From assembly GCF_042427615.1 (NCBI RefSeq), contig NZ_JBHMEZ010000031.1, positions 1 to 64,000 on the forward strand: DNA of 64,000 nucleotides, in the 5' to 3' direction. The notes beneath the pieces were generated by a model. The model was not told the DNA's origin, did not search any database, and saw nothing but the letters and a program-made list of their open reading frames with translations. Below, piece by piece: positions 54,612 through 62,122 of the stretch (the first letter of the stretch is position 1; each line of letters opens with the position of its first letter). This stretch comes from Formosa undariae. GTDB taxonomy: Bacteria; Bacteroidota; Bacteroidia; Flavobacteriales; Flavobacteriaceae. A program made the position numbers and the translations under genes.

Positions 54612-55253
54612 ATGAAGACATTTTTACTTTCACTTACCTTATGTTTCACCCTTTTGGGCTTTAGTCAAAACGATCCTAAAGCGAAAGCGCTTTTAGACCA
54701 AGTTTCTACAAAAGTAAAATCTTACGATAATATTTCATTAGATTTTAAATATGTACTTCACAATACTGCAGAAAACATTAACCAAGAAACACGTGGTGAT
54801 GTTGTTATGGAGGGTGATAAATACATCTTAAACATCTTAGGTATTACAAGAATTTTCGACGGAAAAACATTGTATAGCATTAATCCTGAAGATGAAGAAG
54901 TTACTATTTCTACAGAAAATCCAGAGGACGAAGGTAGTATTACTCCTAGTAAGATGTTATCGTTTTACAGCGACGGATACACTTACGAAATGGGCGAAAA
55001 ACAAAACATTAAAGGACGCAGTATTCAGTTTGTAAAATTAAATCCTATAGATTCTAATTCGGAAATCGATCATGTCCTTTTAGGCATCGATCCACAAACA
55101 AAACATATCTATAATTTAATTGAAGTTGGTAATAACGGAACCATGACAACACTTACTGTAACGTCTTTCGAAACCAATCAGACCTTATCTAAAGCCATGT
55201 TTTCTTTCAATAAAGATAAATACAAAAACTATTACATTAATAAATTAAACTAG
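54612..55253 (+). CDS. lolA: LolA-like outer membrane lipoprotein carrier
   Basis: From the ATG at 54612 the protein has 213 residues, with a signal peptide MKTFLLSLTLCFTLLGFSQ and the half-barrel pattern of LolA-family chaperones (ALLDQVSTKVKSYDNISLDF, GDVVMEGDKYILNILG, DGKTLYSINPEDEEV). LolA ferries lipoproteins across the periplasm. A start at 54594 overlapping ftsK by 17 bp is also possible. The next gene, an LptF/LptG-like permease, starts 7 bp after its stop. Confidence 0.88.
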   Translation: MKTFLLSLTLCFTLLGFSQNDPKAKALLDQVSTKVKSYDNISLDFKYVLHNTAENINQETRGDVVMEGDKYILNILGITRIFDGKTLYSINPEDEEVTISTENPEDEGSITPSKMLSFYSDGYTYEMGEKQNIKGRSIQFVKLNPIDSNSEIDHVLLGIDPQTKHIYNLIEVGNNGTMTTLTVTSFETNQTLSKAMFSFNKDKYKNYYINKLN

Positions 55254-55260
55254 GCTTTAC

Positions 55261-57258
55261 TTGAAAATATTAGACCGATATATCCTAACCACCTATCTTA
55301 AAACCTTCCTTAGTGTATTCATTATACTAATGATGATTTTTGTATTGCAAACTATTTGGCTTTTTATAAAAGAACTCGCTGGTAAAGATTTAGATGTCAT
55401 TATTATTTTTAAGTTTTTACTATACTACTCGCCTAAATTAATCCCTTTAGTACTGCCGCTTACCATACTATTAGCATCGATAATGGTTTTTGGTAGTTTT
55501 GCAGAAAATTACGAGTTTGCAGCTATGAAATCTACAGGGATTTCGCTACAACGTGCTATGGCTGGACTAAGTGTGTTTATTGTAGCCTTAGGAATCCTTA
55601 CTTTTTTCTTTACAAATAATGTAATTCCTTGGGGAGAATACAACTCCTATAACTTAAGGAAAAATATCGCCAAATTAAAACCGGCAATGGTAATTGCCGA
55701 AGGACAGTTTAACGATATCGGTACTATAAATATAAAAGTCGCCAAAAAATCGGGAGATAACGGTCAGTTTTTACACGATGTTATTATTCATAAAAAAACG
55801 AATAATGGTATAGGAAATTACACTACAATTGTCGCCAAAGAAGGTGAATTTTTAACTCAGGAAAATTCCGATATTTTAAGATTAATCTTGACAGATGGTT
55901 ATTATTATGACGATACTCCACCTAAAAAACTAAAAGAAAGACGCCGTAAACCCTTTACTAAAAGTGCTTTCGACACTTATACTATAAACACAGATTTGTC
56001 TCAATTAAATAATGTCGATTTGGACGACAAGAATGTTACGGACAAATACAATATGTTAGATGTAAAAGATCTAGGCTATACCATAGACTCGCTTGAAGCA
56101 GAACGTGATAAAGAGCACAAAAAATTCACTAAAAATGTGTACGACAGATATGGTTTACAGAATATATTAACATCTAAAAAGAAAGAAAAAGACACGGTAA
56201 TTAAAGACACGCTTTTTAAAGGAAATCTGTTAGATATATTCAATAATTACAAACGCCTTCAAGTTGTAGAATTGGCCATTAATAATATAACGAGCACACA
56301 ACAAATTATTAGAACAAATGAAAAATCGTTTAAAGCAAAATCCACTTGGCTAAACAAGCATATTATTGCTTTACATGAAAAATTATCTTTGGGGTTTGCC
56401 TGTATCATTCTCTTTTTTGTTGGCGCACCATTAGGAGCTTTAATTAGAAAAGGAGGTTTAGGGTTGCCAATGATTATTGCTATTTTACTCTTTCTTACGT
56501 ATCACTTTATTGGACTTTTCGCAAAAAACAGCGCTAAAGACGGCACACTGGACCCTATTCTAGCGACTTGGTTTTCAACTTTAGTGATGTTTCCGTTGGG
56601 AGTGTTCTTAATACGTCGTGCGACAGCTGATAAAGGTCTATTCGAGTTTGATCATATTTTAATTCCGCTAAAAAAACTATTACCATTCCAGGACCACTCT
56701 AGAGATATTTTTCCAGATGGATTAAGCAGAGATTTCAGCGATTTTAAACGCTATAAAGAAGATAAATTACTTGCATTAATTAAGGATCCTACAGCATATA
56801 ATTATCATGAATCAGGTAAAATAGAAGCTCTGAATACATTAGAAGAACGTAATTTAGATCTAGAAGCAATTCGACTTCGAGGGATTAATATAAGTCCGGA
56901 ATTCGAAGCCTCGAAAAGACTTGTTTCTCTGTTTAATATATATTCAAGATTTGCTCTTATTTTTAATGTTATAGGTATCGCATTATTAGTTCTATATTTT
57001 ATTTTACGAAACAATAAGATGCCAGAATTAGCAACATCATCCATACAATTAAGTATAATTAGTTTTGTGCTATTTATAGTTTATTACATCGCACAACAAC
57101 TCAATTTAAAAGATTTTAACGCACATTTAAAGAAAAACAAAAGTTCCGATGTTCCTTTTATCCTTTTAGGATTTATAATTTACCCTGTGGCAAATGTGTT
57201 TTTTAAACACAAGGTTAAGGCAGACTTAAGCAAGAATGCCATCCAACATTTGAACTAA
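55261..57258 (+). CDS. LptF/LptG-family permease, extra-long, TTG start
   Basis: The protein starts at TTG 55261 with the family's MKILDRYILTTYLKTF and has 665 residues, against about 360 in E. coli LptF or LptG. Three N-terminal helices, a periplasmic domain with a charged coiled insertion (about 240-345), three more helices (SLGFACIILFFVGAPLGALIRKG) and a long C-terminal part (about 470-665) with three further helices are visible. LptFG form the channel of the lipopolysaccharide export ABC transporter. It belongs to the ftsK-lolA segment. The extra C-terminal domain is not recognised. Confidence 0.88.
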   Translation: MKILDRYILTTYLKTFLSVFIILMMIFVLQTIWLFIKELAGKDLDVIIIFKFLLYYSPKLIPLVLPLTILLASIMVFGSFAENYEFAAMKSTGISLQRAMAGLSVFIVALGILTFFFTNNVIPWGEYNSYNLRKNIAKLKPAMVIAEGQFNDIGTINIKVAKKSGDNGQFLHDVIIHKKTNNGIGNYTTIVAKEGEFLTQENSDILRLILTDGYYYDDTPPKKLKERRRKPFTKSAFDTYTINTDLSQLNNVDLDDKNVTDKYNMLDVKDLGYTIDSLEAERDKEHKKFTKNVYDRYGLQNILTSKKKEKDTVIKDTLFKGNLLDIFNNYKRLQVVELAINNITSTQQIIRTNEKSFKAKSTWLNKHIIALHEKLSLGFACIILFFVGAPLGALIRKGGLGLPMIIAILLFLTYHFIGLFAKNSAKDGTLDPILATWFSTLVMFPLGVFLIRRATADKGLFEFDHILIPLKKLLPFQDHSRDIFPDGLSRDFSDFKRYKEDKLLALIKDPTAYNYHESGKIEALNTLEERNLDLEAIRLRGINISPEFEASKRLVSLFNIYSRFALIFNVIGIALLVLYFILRNNKMPELATSSIQLSIISFVLFIVYYIAQQLNLKDFNAHLKKNKSSDVPFILLGFIIYPVANVFFKHKVKADLSKNAIQHLN

Positions 57259-57264
57259 AAACAA

Positions 57265-57272
57265 TATCTTTG
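57265..57272 (+). promoter_or_regulatory. -7 box of ribB, near-leaderless
   Basis: TATCTTTG matches TAnnTTTG and ends only 4 bp before the ribB ATG (57277), so the mRNA should begin at or very close to the start codon. Confidence 0.6.
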
Positions 57273-57276
57273 CACT

Positions 57277-58434
57277 ATGATAACAGATACCAAAGAAAAG
57301 ACTCCCCTTTCTTTTAAACTACATACAATTAAAGAAGCCATTGACGATATTAGAAATGGTAAAGTAATTATAGTAGTAGATGATGAAGATCGCGAGAACG
57401 AAGGCGATTTTGTTGCCTCAGCAGCTAAAGCGACACCAGAAATGGTAAATTTCATGGCCACTCATGGCCGTGGATTAATTTGTGCTCCACTTACAGAAAG
57501 CAGATGTAAAGAACTTGATTTACATATGATGGTAACTAACAATACCGATCATATGGAAACAGCTTTTACAGTCTCTGTAGATTTAAGAGGAAAAGGTGTT
57601 ACTACAGGAATTTCTGCTTCAGACAGAGCACTTACTGTAAAAGCCTTAGTAGATCCAGAAACCAAATCTTACGATTTATCTAGACCAGGACATATTTTCC
57701 CTCTAGTAGCTAAAGACGGTGGTGTTTTAAGGCGTACTGGACATACCGAAGCTGCTATAGACTTAGCAAGATTAGCTGGTTTAGAACCTGCAGGAATGAT
57801 TGTTGAAATCATGAATGAAGATGGAACTATGGCACGCTTACCTCAGCTTAGAAAAGTTGCCGAGAAGTTTGACTTAAAGATTATTTCTATTGAAGATTTA
57901 GTAGCATATAGAATGCAACATGATTCTTTAATCGAAAAGAAAGAAGATTTTGATATTGAAACGCGTTTTGGAAAGTTCCGTTTAAGAGCTTACAAACAAA
58001 CCACAAATAATCAGGTGCATATAGCCTTAACTAAAGGCACTTGGAAATCTGATGCTCCTGTGCTAACGCGTATAAACTCAACTTTAGTTAACAACGATAT
58101 TTTAGGAACACTTACCAATAATGCAGATGCCAAGTTAGACAGTATGTTTAAAGTGGTAAATGAAGCAGATAGTGGTGCTATTCTCTTTATAAATCAAGAG
58201 CCTAAAGCAATGAATATATTGAACCGCTTATCTGCTTTAAAAGATGAACAAAAACCGAATAGTGTAGCTAAAGCGCCTAGTGTTGCGATGGATAATAAAG
58301 ACTTCGGAATTGGCGCTCAAATATTACACGATATAGGTATTCATAAATTACGATTAATCTCGAATAGTGAACACACAAAACGAGTAGGAATGATTGGTTA
58401 CGGATTAGAAATTATTGATCACGTAAACTATTAA
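57277..58434 (+). CDS. ribB: 3,4-dihydroxy-2-butanone-4-phosphate synthase with degenerate GTP cyclohydrolase II domain
   Basis: The first about 210 of 385 residues are a full RibB: IIVVDDEDRENEGDFV, ATHGRGLICAPL, TGISASDRA, RPGHIFPL, RTGHTEAAIDL, EIMNEDGTMARL. This makes the four-carbon riboflavin precursor from ribulose-5-phosphate. The C-terminal part follows the GTP cyclohydrolase II layout, but where RibA has zinc-binding cysteines (GSLRCDCG) it reads ILGTLTNNADAKLD. The whole C-terminal half contains no Cys, so it cannot bind that zinc and is probably inactive for the GTP reaction. It has its own promoter and terminator. Confidence 0.93.
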   Translation: MITDTKEKTPLSFKLHTIKEAIDDIRNGKVIIVVDDEDRENEGDFVASAAKATPEMVNFMATHGRGLICAPLTESRCKELDLHMMVTNNTDHMETAFTVSVDLRGKGVTTGISASDRALTVKALVDPETKSYDLSRPGHIFPLVAKDGGVLRRTGHTEAAIDLARLAGLEPAGMIVEIMNEDGTMARLPQLRKVAEKFDLKIISIEDLVAYRMQHDSLIEKKEDFDIETRFGKFRLRAYKQTTNNQVHIALTKGTWKSDAPVLTRINSTLVNNDILGTLTNNADAKLDSMFKVVNEADSGAILFINQEPKAMNILNRLSALKDEQKPNSVAKAPSVAMDNKDFGIGAQILHDIGIHKLRLISNSEHTKRVGMIGYGLEIIDHVNY

Positions 58435-58454
58435 TCAAAATATATTTTCACTAA

Positions 58455-58484
58455 AAAACCACCTTTAAAACAGGTGGTTTTTTT
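58455..58484 (+). terminator. terminator of ribB
   Basis: AAAACCACCT (58455-58464), a 7-nt loop and AGGTGGTTTT (58472-58481) form a 10-bp perfect stem followed by a T-run. The A-run on the left may let it also serve the minus-strand AraC gene. Confidence 0.92.
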
Positions 58485-58534
58485 ATGTGATTTTTTCACC
58501 TATACTATTATTTTAAAAATATCGAATATTAGTA

Positions 58535-59299
58535 TTACCTATGATTTAATCTATATGTTGAAGGATTAACAGCCGTAAATTTCTTAAAGAATCTAGAAAA
58601 ACTACTCATAGAATCGAAGCCTAAAACAAACGCTAATTCTTTAATTGTGATTTCACTTTTTACGAGCCTACGTTTTGCTTCAGTAATTTGGCGTTGTTGT
58701 ATAATTTGTTTTGCCGTAACTTCTAGTTTTTCTTTTAAAATCTGATTTAACCGTTTTTCACTAATTCCTAACTCAATGGCATAGTATTCTGTTTTGGTCT
58801 CTTTTAAAAACGATGTTTCCATCAGTTTCAGAAATTCAAAAACACGCTTCTGATTTAAATCTTGATTACTAAATGTTGTGTTCTGAAAACGAATAAGTTG
58901 CAATAGCAATACTTTAAGCATTGTTTTTAGCATAATAAAGGACGCCGTTTTACTCCGATATTCTTCAGTAATCATACCAATTACAATCCTAATCTGAGAC
59001 GTTTTTTTGCCTTCTGTAATCGTAAATTGTTTCGAATTATTGAAAAGGGACATAATATCTAGCGCATATTCGATATCATCTTCTTCAATTAATTCACGTT
59101 CAAAATTAAATAACACCCCTTCATTTAATCCAAAAACACCATCGGGAAATACATCGTTTAAAGGCTTAAAACTAACAACCACAGACTCGCTATTAACGAA
59201 ATTAAAATAAATTCCGAACGCATTTCCAGAAAGCAATTCATTGATTTCATTAGCACCCTCAACAATCTTGATTTTATCCTCCCAAGTCACATAATTCAT
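58535..59299 (-). CDS. AraC family transcriptional regulator
   Basis: The 254-residue protein ends in a double helix-turn-helix domain (about 155-254): YYAIELGISEKRLNQILKE and ITIKELAFVLGFDSMSSFSR with FFKKFTAVNPSTYR, the classical AraC signature. The N-terminal part (about 1-140) may bind an effector but I do not recognise it. It lies 48 bp downstream of the MFS transporter gene on the same strand, so it could form an operon with it and control it. Confidence 0.93.
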   Translation of the reverse strand: MNYVTWEDKIKIVEGANEINELLSGNAFGIYFNFVNSESVVVSFKPLNDVFPDGVFGLNEGVLFNFERELIEEDDIEYALDIMSLFNNSKQFTITEGKKTSQIRIVIGMITEEYRSKTASFIMLKTMLKVLLLQLIRFQNTTFSNQDLNQKRVFEFLKLMETSFLKETKTEYYAIELGISEKRLNQILKEKLEVTAKQIIQQRQITEAKRRLVKSEITIKELAFVLGFDSMSSFSRFFKKFTAVNPSTYRLNHR

Positions 59300-59347
59300 T
59301 TATAATCCCATCTATTTTTTTTAAATGTAATTATAAATTATCTGATT

Positions 59348-60490
59348 CTAATCTACTTCGACTCTTTTAAACGCATAAAATAGAATCACACCAATTACTA
59401 AAGCCAATACTGCACCACAACCATAAATAACGGCATAATCATGTGAAATATACTCTATAAATGTCGCTAAAAATTGTCCGCCAAATACACCCATAGAATA
59501 CAAACCTAAGTTCTTTCCTAAGTTTTGATTCGAACTCGCTTCAATCATCATATGATTTAACAACGGGATAGTAAATCCAAATCCGATTCCTATAAAAATT
59601 GCCGAAATCATTAAAACAGTAATACTCCCAGAACTCGCTAAACAGCTATACCCAAACATAAAGAATATAAAGCCCAAACAAACTGTTTTAGCATCTCCAA
59701 ATTTTCCGACTGCTTTTGGCATTTGGCTAGCTGTGATTATAGCTATTAATGAGATAAATGCCATATAGTATCCTGTAGTAGATTCACTAAAACTTAAAAC
59801 TTTTGGCAAATAAATGGGTAAAGTTACAAAGCCCACAAAGAATAAAACCATCGCCGACATAGAGGCATAAAAAACAAGTTTCACTTTACGCTTATGCTCT
59901 TTTGCAGGAATTTCAGTAGCATCTTTTAACCCTTCAATTTTTTTTAGTTGTGAGAGATTTTTCATCACCAGAAATAAACAAAGTATCGCTATTAAATATA
60001 TATAAAATGGATACTGCCAATGCCACTCTCCCAGAACACCTCCTATAGAAAGGAAGACAACGCCTCCTAATTCTATAGCCATGCCTTGCCATGCAATAAG
60101 TTTCATTCGGTCTGTTCCTTTAAAAAAATCGGCAATAAAAGACGTTACCGACACCTGAACAGCTACGGTTGCTCCTCCGAGTAAAAACCGGTCGAACATG
60201 AGTAGATAATCATTTGTTATAAATGCACCGATTACACCTAAAATGGCATAAGGAATAAGTCCCAAACACAATAGCTTAAAAGAACCGATTTTATTTAAAA
60301 GCCGTCCAATAAAAGATGCAAAAACAACAACACCTAACGATGGTAGTGTTATTAATAATCCTGGTGAATATTTAAAATTTAAGTGTTCTACAATTCCGGA
60401 TAATGCAGGAGCGATTACAGTCCCAACCATAATGGTTAAACTGCTTACTAATAATAATGTAAATATGCCAAAGTTTGAGATTTGTTTCAT
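59348..60490 (-). CDS. MFS transporter
   Basis: From ATG 60490 (the frame continues 15 bases upstream without need) the protein has 380 residues and about 12 membrane segments. It has the MFS loop motif FIGRLLNKIGSFKLL between helices 2 and 3 and a repeat of this pattern in the second half (PKAVGKFGDAKTVCLG). It resembles drug or small-molecule efflux carriers; the substrate is unknown. The near-consensus box GATATTTG (60503-60510) lies just upstream. The AraC regulator follows. Confidence 0.88.
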   Translation of the reverse strand: MKQISNFGIFTLLLVSSLTIMVGTVIAPALSGIVEHLNFKYSPGLLITLPSLGVVVFASFIGRLLNKIGSFKLLCLGLIPYAILGVIGAFITNDYLLMFDRFLLGGATVAVQVSVTSFIADFFKGTDRMKLIAWQGMAIELGGVVFLSIGGVLGEWHWQYPFYIYLIAILCLFLVMKNLSQLKKIEGLKDATEIPAKEHKRKVKLVFYASMSAMVLFFVGFVTLPIYLPKVLSFSESTTGYYMAFISLIAIITASQMPKAVGKFGDAKTVCLGFIFFMFGYSCLASSGSITVLMISAIFIGIGFGFTIPLLNHMMIEASSNQNLGKNLGLYSMGVFGGQFLATFIEYISHDYAVIYGCGAVLALVIGVILFYAFKRVEVD

Positions 60491-60596
60491 GGTACAAAAC
60501 TGCAAATATCTAACCGAATGTATTTGACAACTTTTCTAATTGAGTGTGCAAATTTGGAAATAACGGCAACTTTTGTCTAAAAAAGCTGTTTAATAT

Positions 60597-61544
60597 TTAT
60601 TGCTGTTTAGCAAAAATTTCATCTACAGTAGCAACATAATTTCTAGGACTTCCATTTTTTTTGATCGCTTTATATACCTTCTTCGGATCGTTAAAAGATT
60701 GAGAAAAGTACTCCCAAAATCCTAACATTTTCATTTTTATAGGCATCGGCCCCGACAAGGCTTCATCATATTGTCGATAAATGGTATTGTGGAACTCCTT
60801 AAAAATTTGCCATCTGTTTTCGGGGTACTCGGTAGTGTTATTTTTAATCATTTGTGGCAAGAATGGATCTGCGATTAAGCCTCGCCCTATCATCCAATGA
60901 TCTATACTTGGAAAACGTTCTTGCAAATCTCGAAAGGCTTGTACGCTTGTAACATCTCCGTTGTAATATAATTTATGTGGACTCTGATCTACACATTTTT
61001 GAAACGCCTCTAAATCTGTTCCACCTTTATATAACTGCTTTCCTAAACGCGCATGAATCGCCACATTCTTAATCGGGTATTTCTCTAGAATAGGAAAAAC
61101 TCCTAAAATTTCGGAAGGCTCGTCGTAACCCAAGCGCATTTTCATAGAAATAGTAATATCACTTTCGCTATGTGCTTTGTGTAAAACGGCATCGATTTTA
61201 GCTGGATTGCAAATCAATCCGGAACCCATGCCTTGCTTTGTAACCATTGGATATGGACACCCTAAATTCCAGTTTAATTCTTTGTATCCTAAAGATTCGA
61301 TGTATTTAATCACGAAAAGAAACTCGTCCGGGTCGTTCGTCATGACTTGTGGAATCAAGTGCGGAACGGTATTATGCTCTGGATTTAGATCGCGCTGATA
61401 ATTATTCTTGATGACCATTTTACCATTCATCTTAATGTAAGGCGCATAAAATGTATCAATGCCACCAAAGGATTGATGAAATGCATTACGGAAACGAAAA
61501 TCGGTAAATCCTTGTAAAGGCGATGATAAAAGTGTGATGGACAT
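60597..61544 (-). CDS. tRNA-dihydrouridine synthase family protein
   Basis: The 315-residue flavoenzyme reduces uridines in tRNA to dihydrouridine. It starts MSITLLSSPLQGFTDFRFRNAF and carries FMN-site blocks PQVMTNDPDEF, LNWNLGCPYPMVTKQGMGSGL with the catalytic Cys, ITISMKMRLGYDEP, VAIHARLGKQLYKGG, LYYNGDVTS and WMIGRGLIADPF. It looks closest to DusC-like proteins, but the exact tRNA position cannot be assigned. A promoter box lies 18 bp upstream. Confidence 0.92.
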   Translation of the reverse strand: MSITLLSSPLQGFTDFRFRNAFHQSFGGIDTFYAPYIKMNGKMVIKNNYQRDLNPEHNTVPHLIPQVMTNDPDEFLFVIKYIESLGYKELNWNLGCPYPMVTKQGMGSGLICNPAKIDAVLHKAHSESDITISMKMRLGYDEPSEILGVFPILEKYPIKNVAIHARLGKQLYKGGTDLEAFQKCVDQSPHKLYYNGDVTSVQAFRDLQERFPSIDHWMIGRGLIADPFLPQMIKNNTTEYPENRWQIFKEFHNTIYRQYDEALSGPMPIKMKMLGFWEYFSQSFNDPKKVYKAIKKNGSPRNYVATVDEIFAKQQ

Positions 61545-61561
61545 TTAGAAAAATATTTTTG

Positions 61562-61569
61562 CAAAAGTA
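61562..61569 (-). promoter_or_regulatory. -7 box of the dihydrouridine synthase gene
   Basis: TACTTTTG on the minus strand matches TAnnTTTG and lies 18 bp before the ATG at 61544, between the ferredoxin stop and this gene. Confidence 0.5.
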
Positions 61570-61582
61570 GTGAAAAACTTCG

Positions 61583-61903
61583 CTACATAAATTGCCTAGA
61601 ATCTAGAACCTTCCATGTGGTACCATCTAAATTTGAATTTAGAAAAATCTGACACGCTAAACGCCTGTTTGGGATGTCTGGAAAACCATTTAAAAGCAGC
61701 TGTTCATCGGCAATTATGGCATCTTCATAAACCCCGTTTAATTGTTGAACCATGCATGTTCCGCACCATGCTCTACCTTTACAATCGCCAATATCTTCAG
61801 CTAAATTATCGGCAATAAAAGTCATAAGATTTTCGGTGGTATTGGGTGTAAAAGAAAAGGTACTTAAAATGCCATTACTATCTTCTATATGAATATTATA
61901 CAT
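61583..61903 (-). CDS. [2Fe-2S] ferredoxin
   Basis: The 106-residue protein has the adrenodoxin-type cluster spacing: the cysteines in GDCKGRAWCGTCMVQ (C-x5-C-x2-C) and a last Cys in NRRLACQIFL. It is a small electron carrier with no signal peptide. Partner unknown; it sits alone upstream of a dihydrouridine synthase gene that needs reducing power but has its own promoter. The box TATTTTTG (minus strand, 61922-61929) precedes it. Confidence 0.92.
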   Translation of the reverse strand: MYNIHIEDSNGILSTFSFTPNTTENLMTFIADNLAEDIGDCKGRAWCGTCMVQQLNGVYEDAIIADEQLLLNGFPDIPNRRLACQIFLNSNLDGTTWKVLDSRQFM

Positions 61904-61921
61904 GTCTCATTTCAATGCGTT

Positions 61922-61929
61922 CAAAAATA
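61922..61929 (-). promoter_or_regulatory. -7 box of the ferredoxin gene
   Basis: TATTTTTG on the minus strand matches TAnnTTTG, 18 bp upstream of the ferredoxin ATG at 61903. Confidence 0.5.
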
Positions 61930-62122
61930 TATTCGACAATATACTGACTTAATTATTCTCCTTGTCTATAATGTAAAATTAAAACCTTCCAAAACCAAAC
62001 CTATTCTACGCTCTATTACCTTCTAAAATTCAGCCTAACTTTAGTATCTTTATGCATTCAATTATAATTCCCAAAAACGCGTTTAAACAAAATCTTTTTT
62101 AGGTTTCAATACCGTCACTTCT

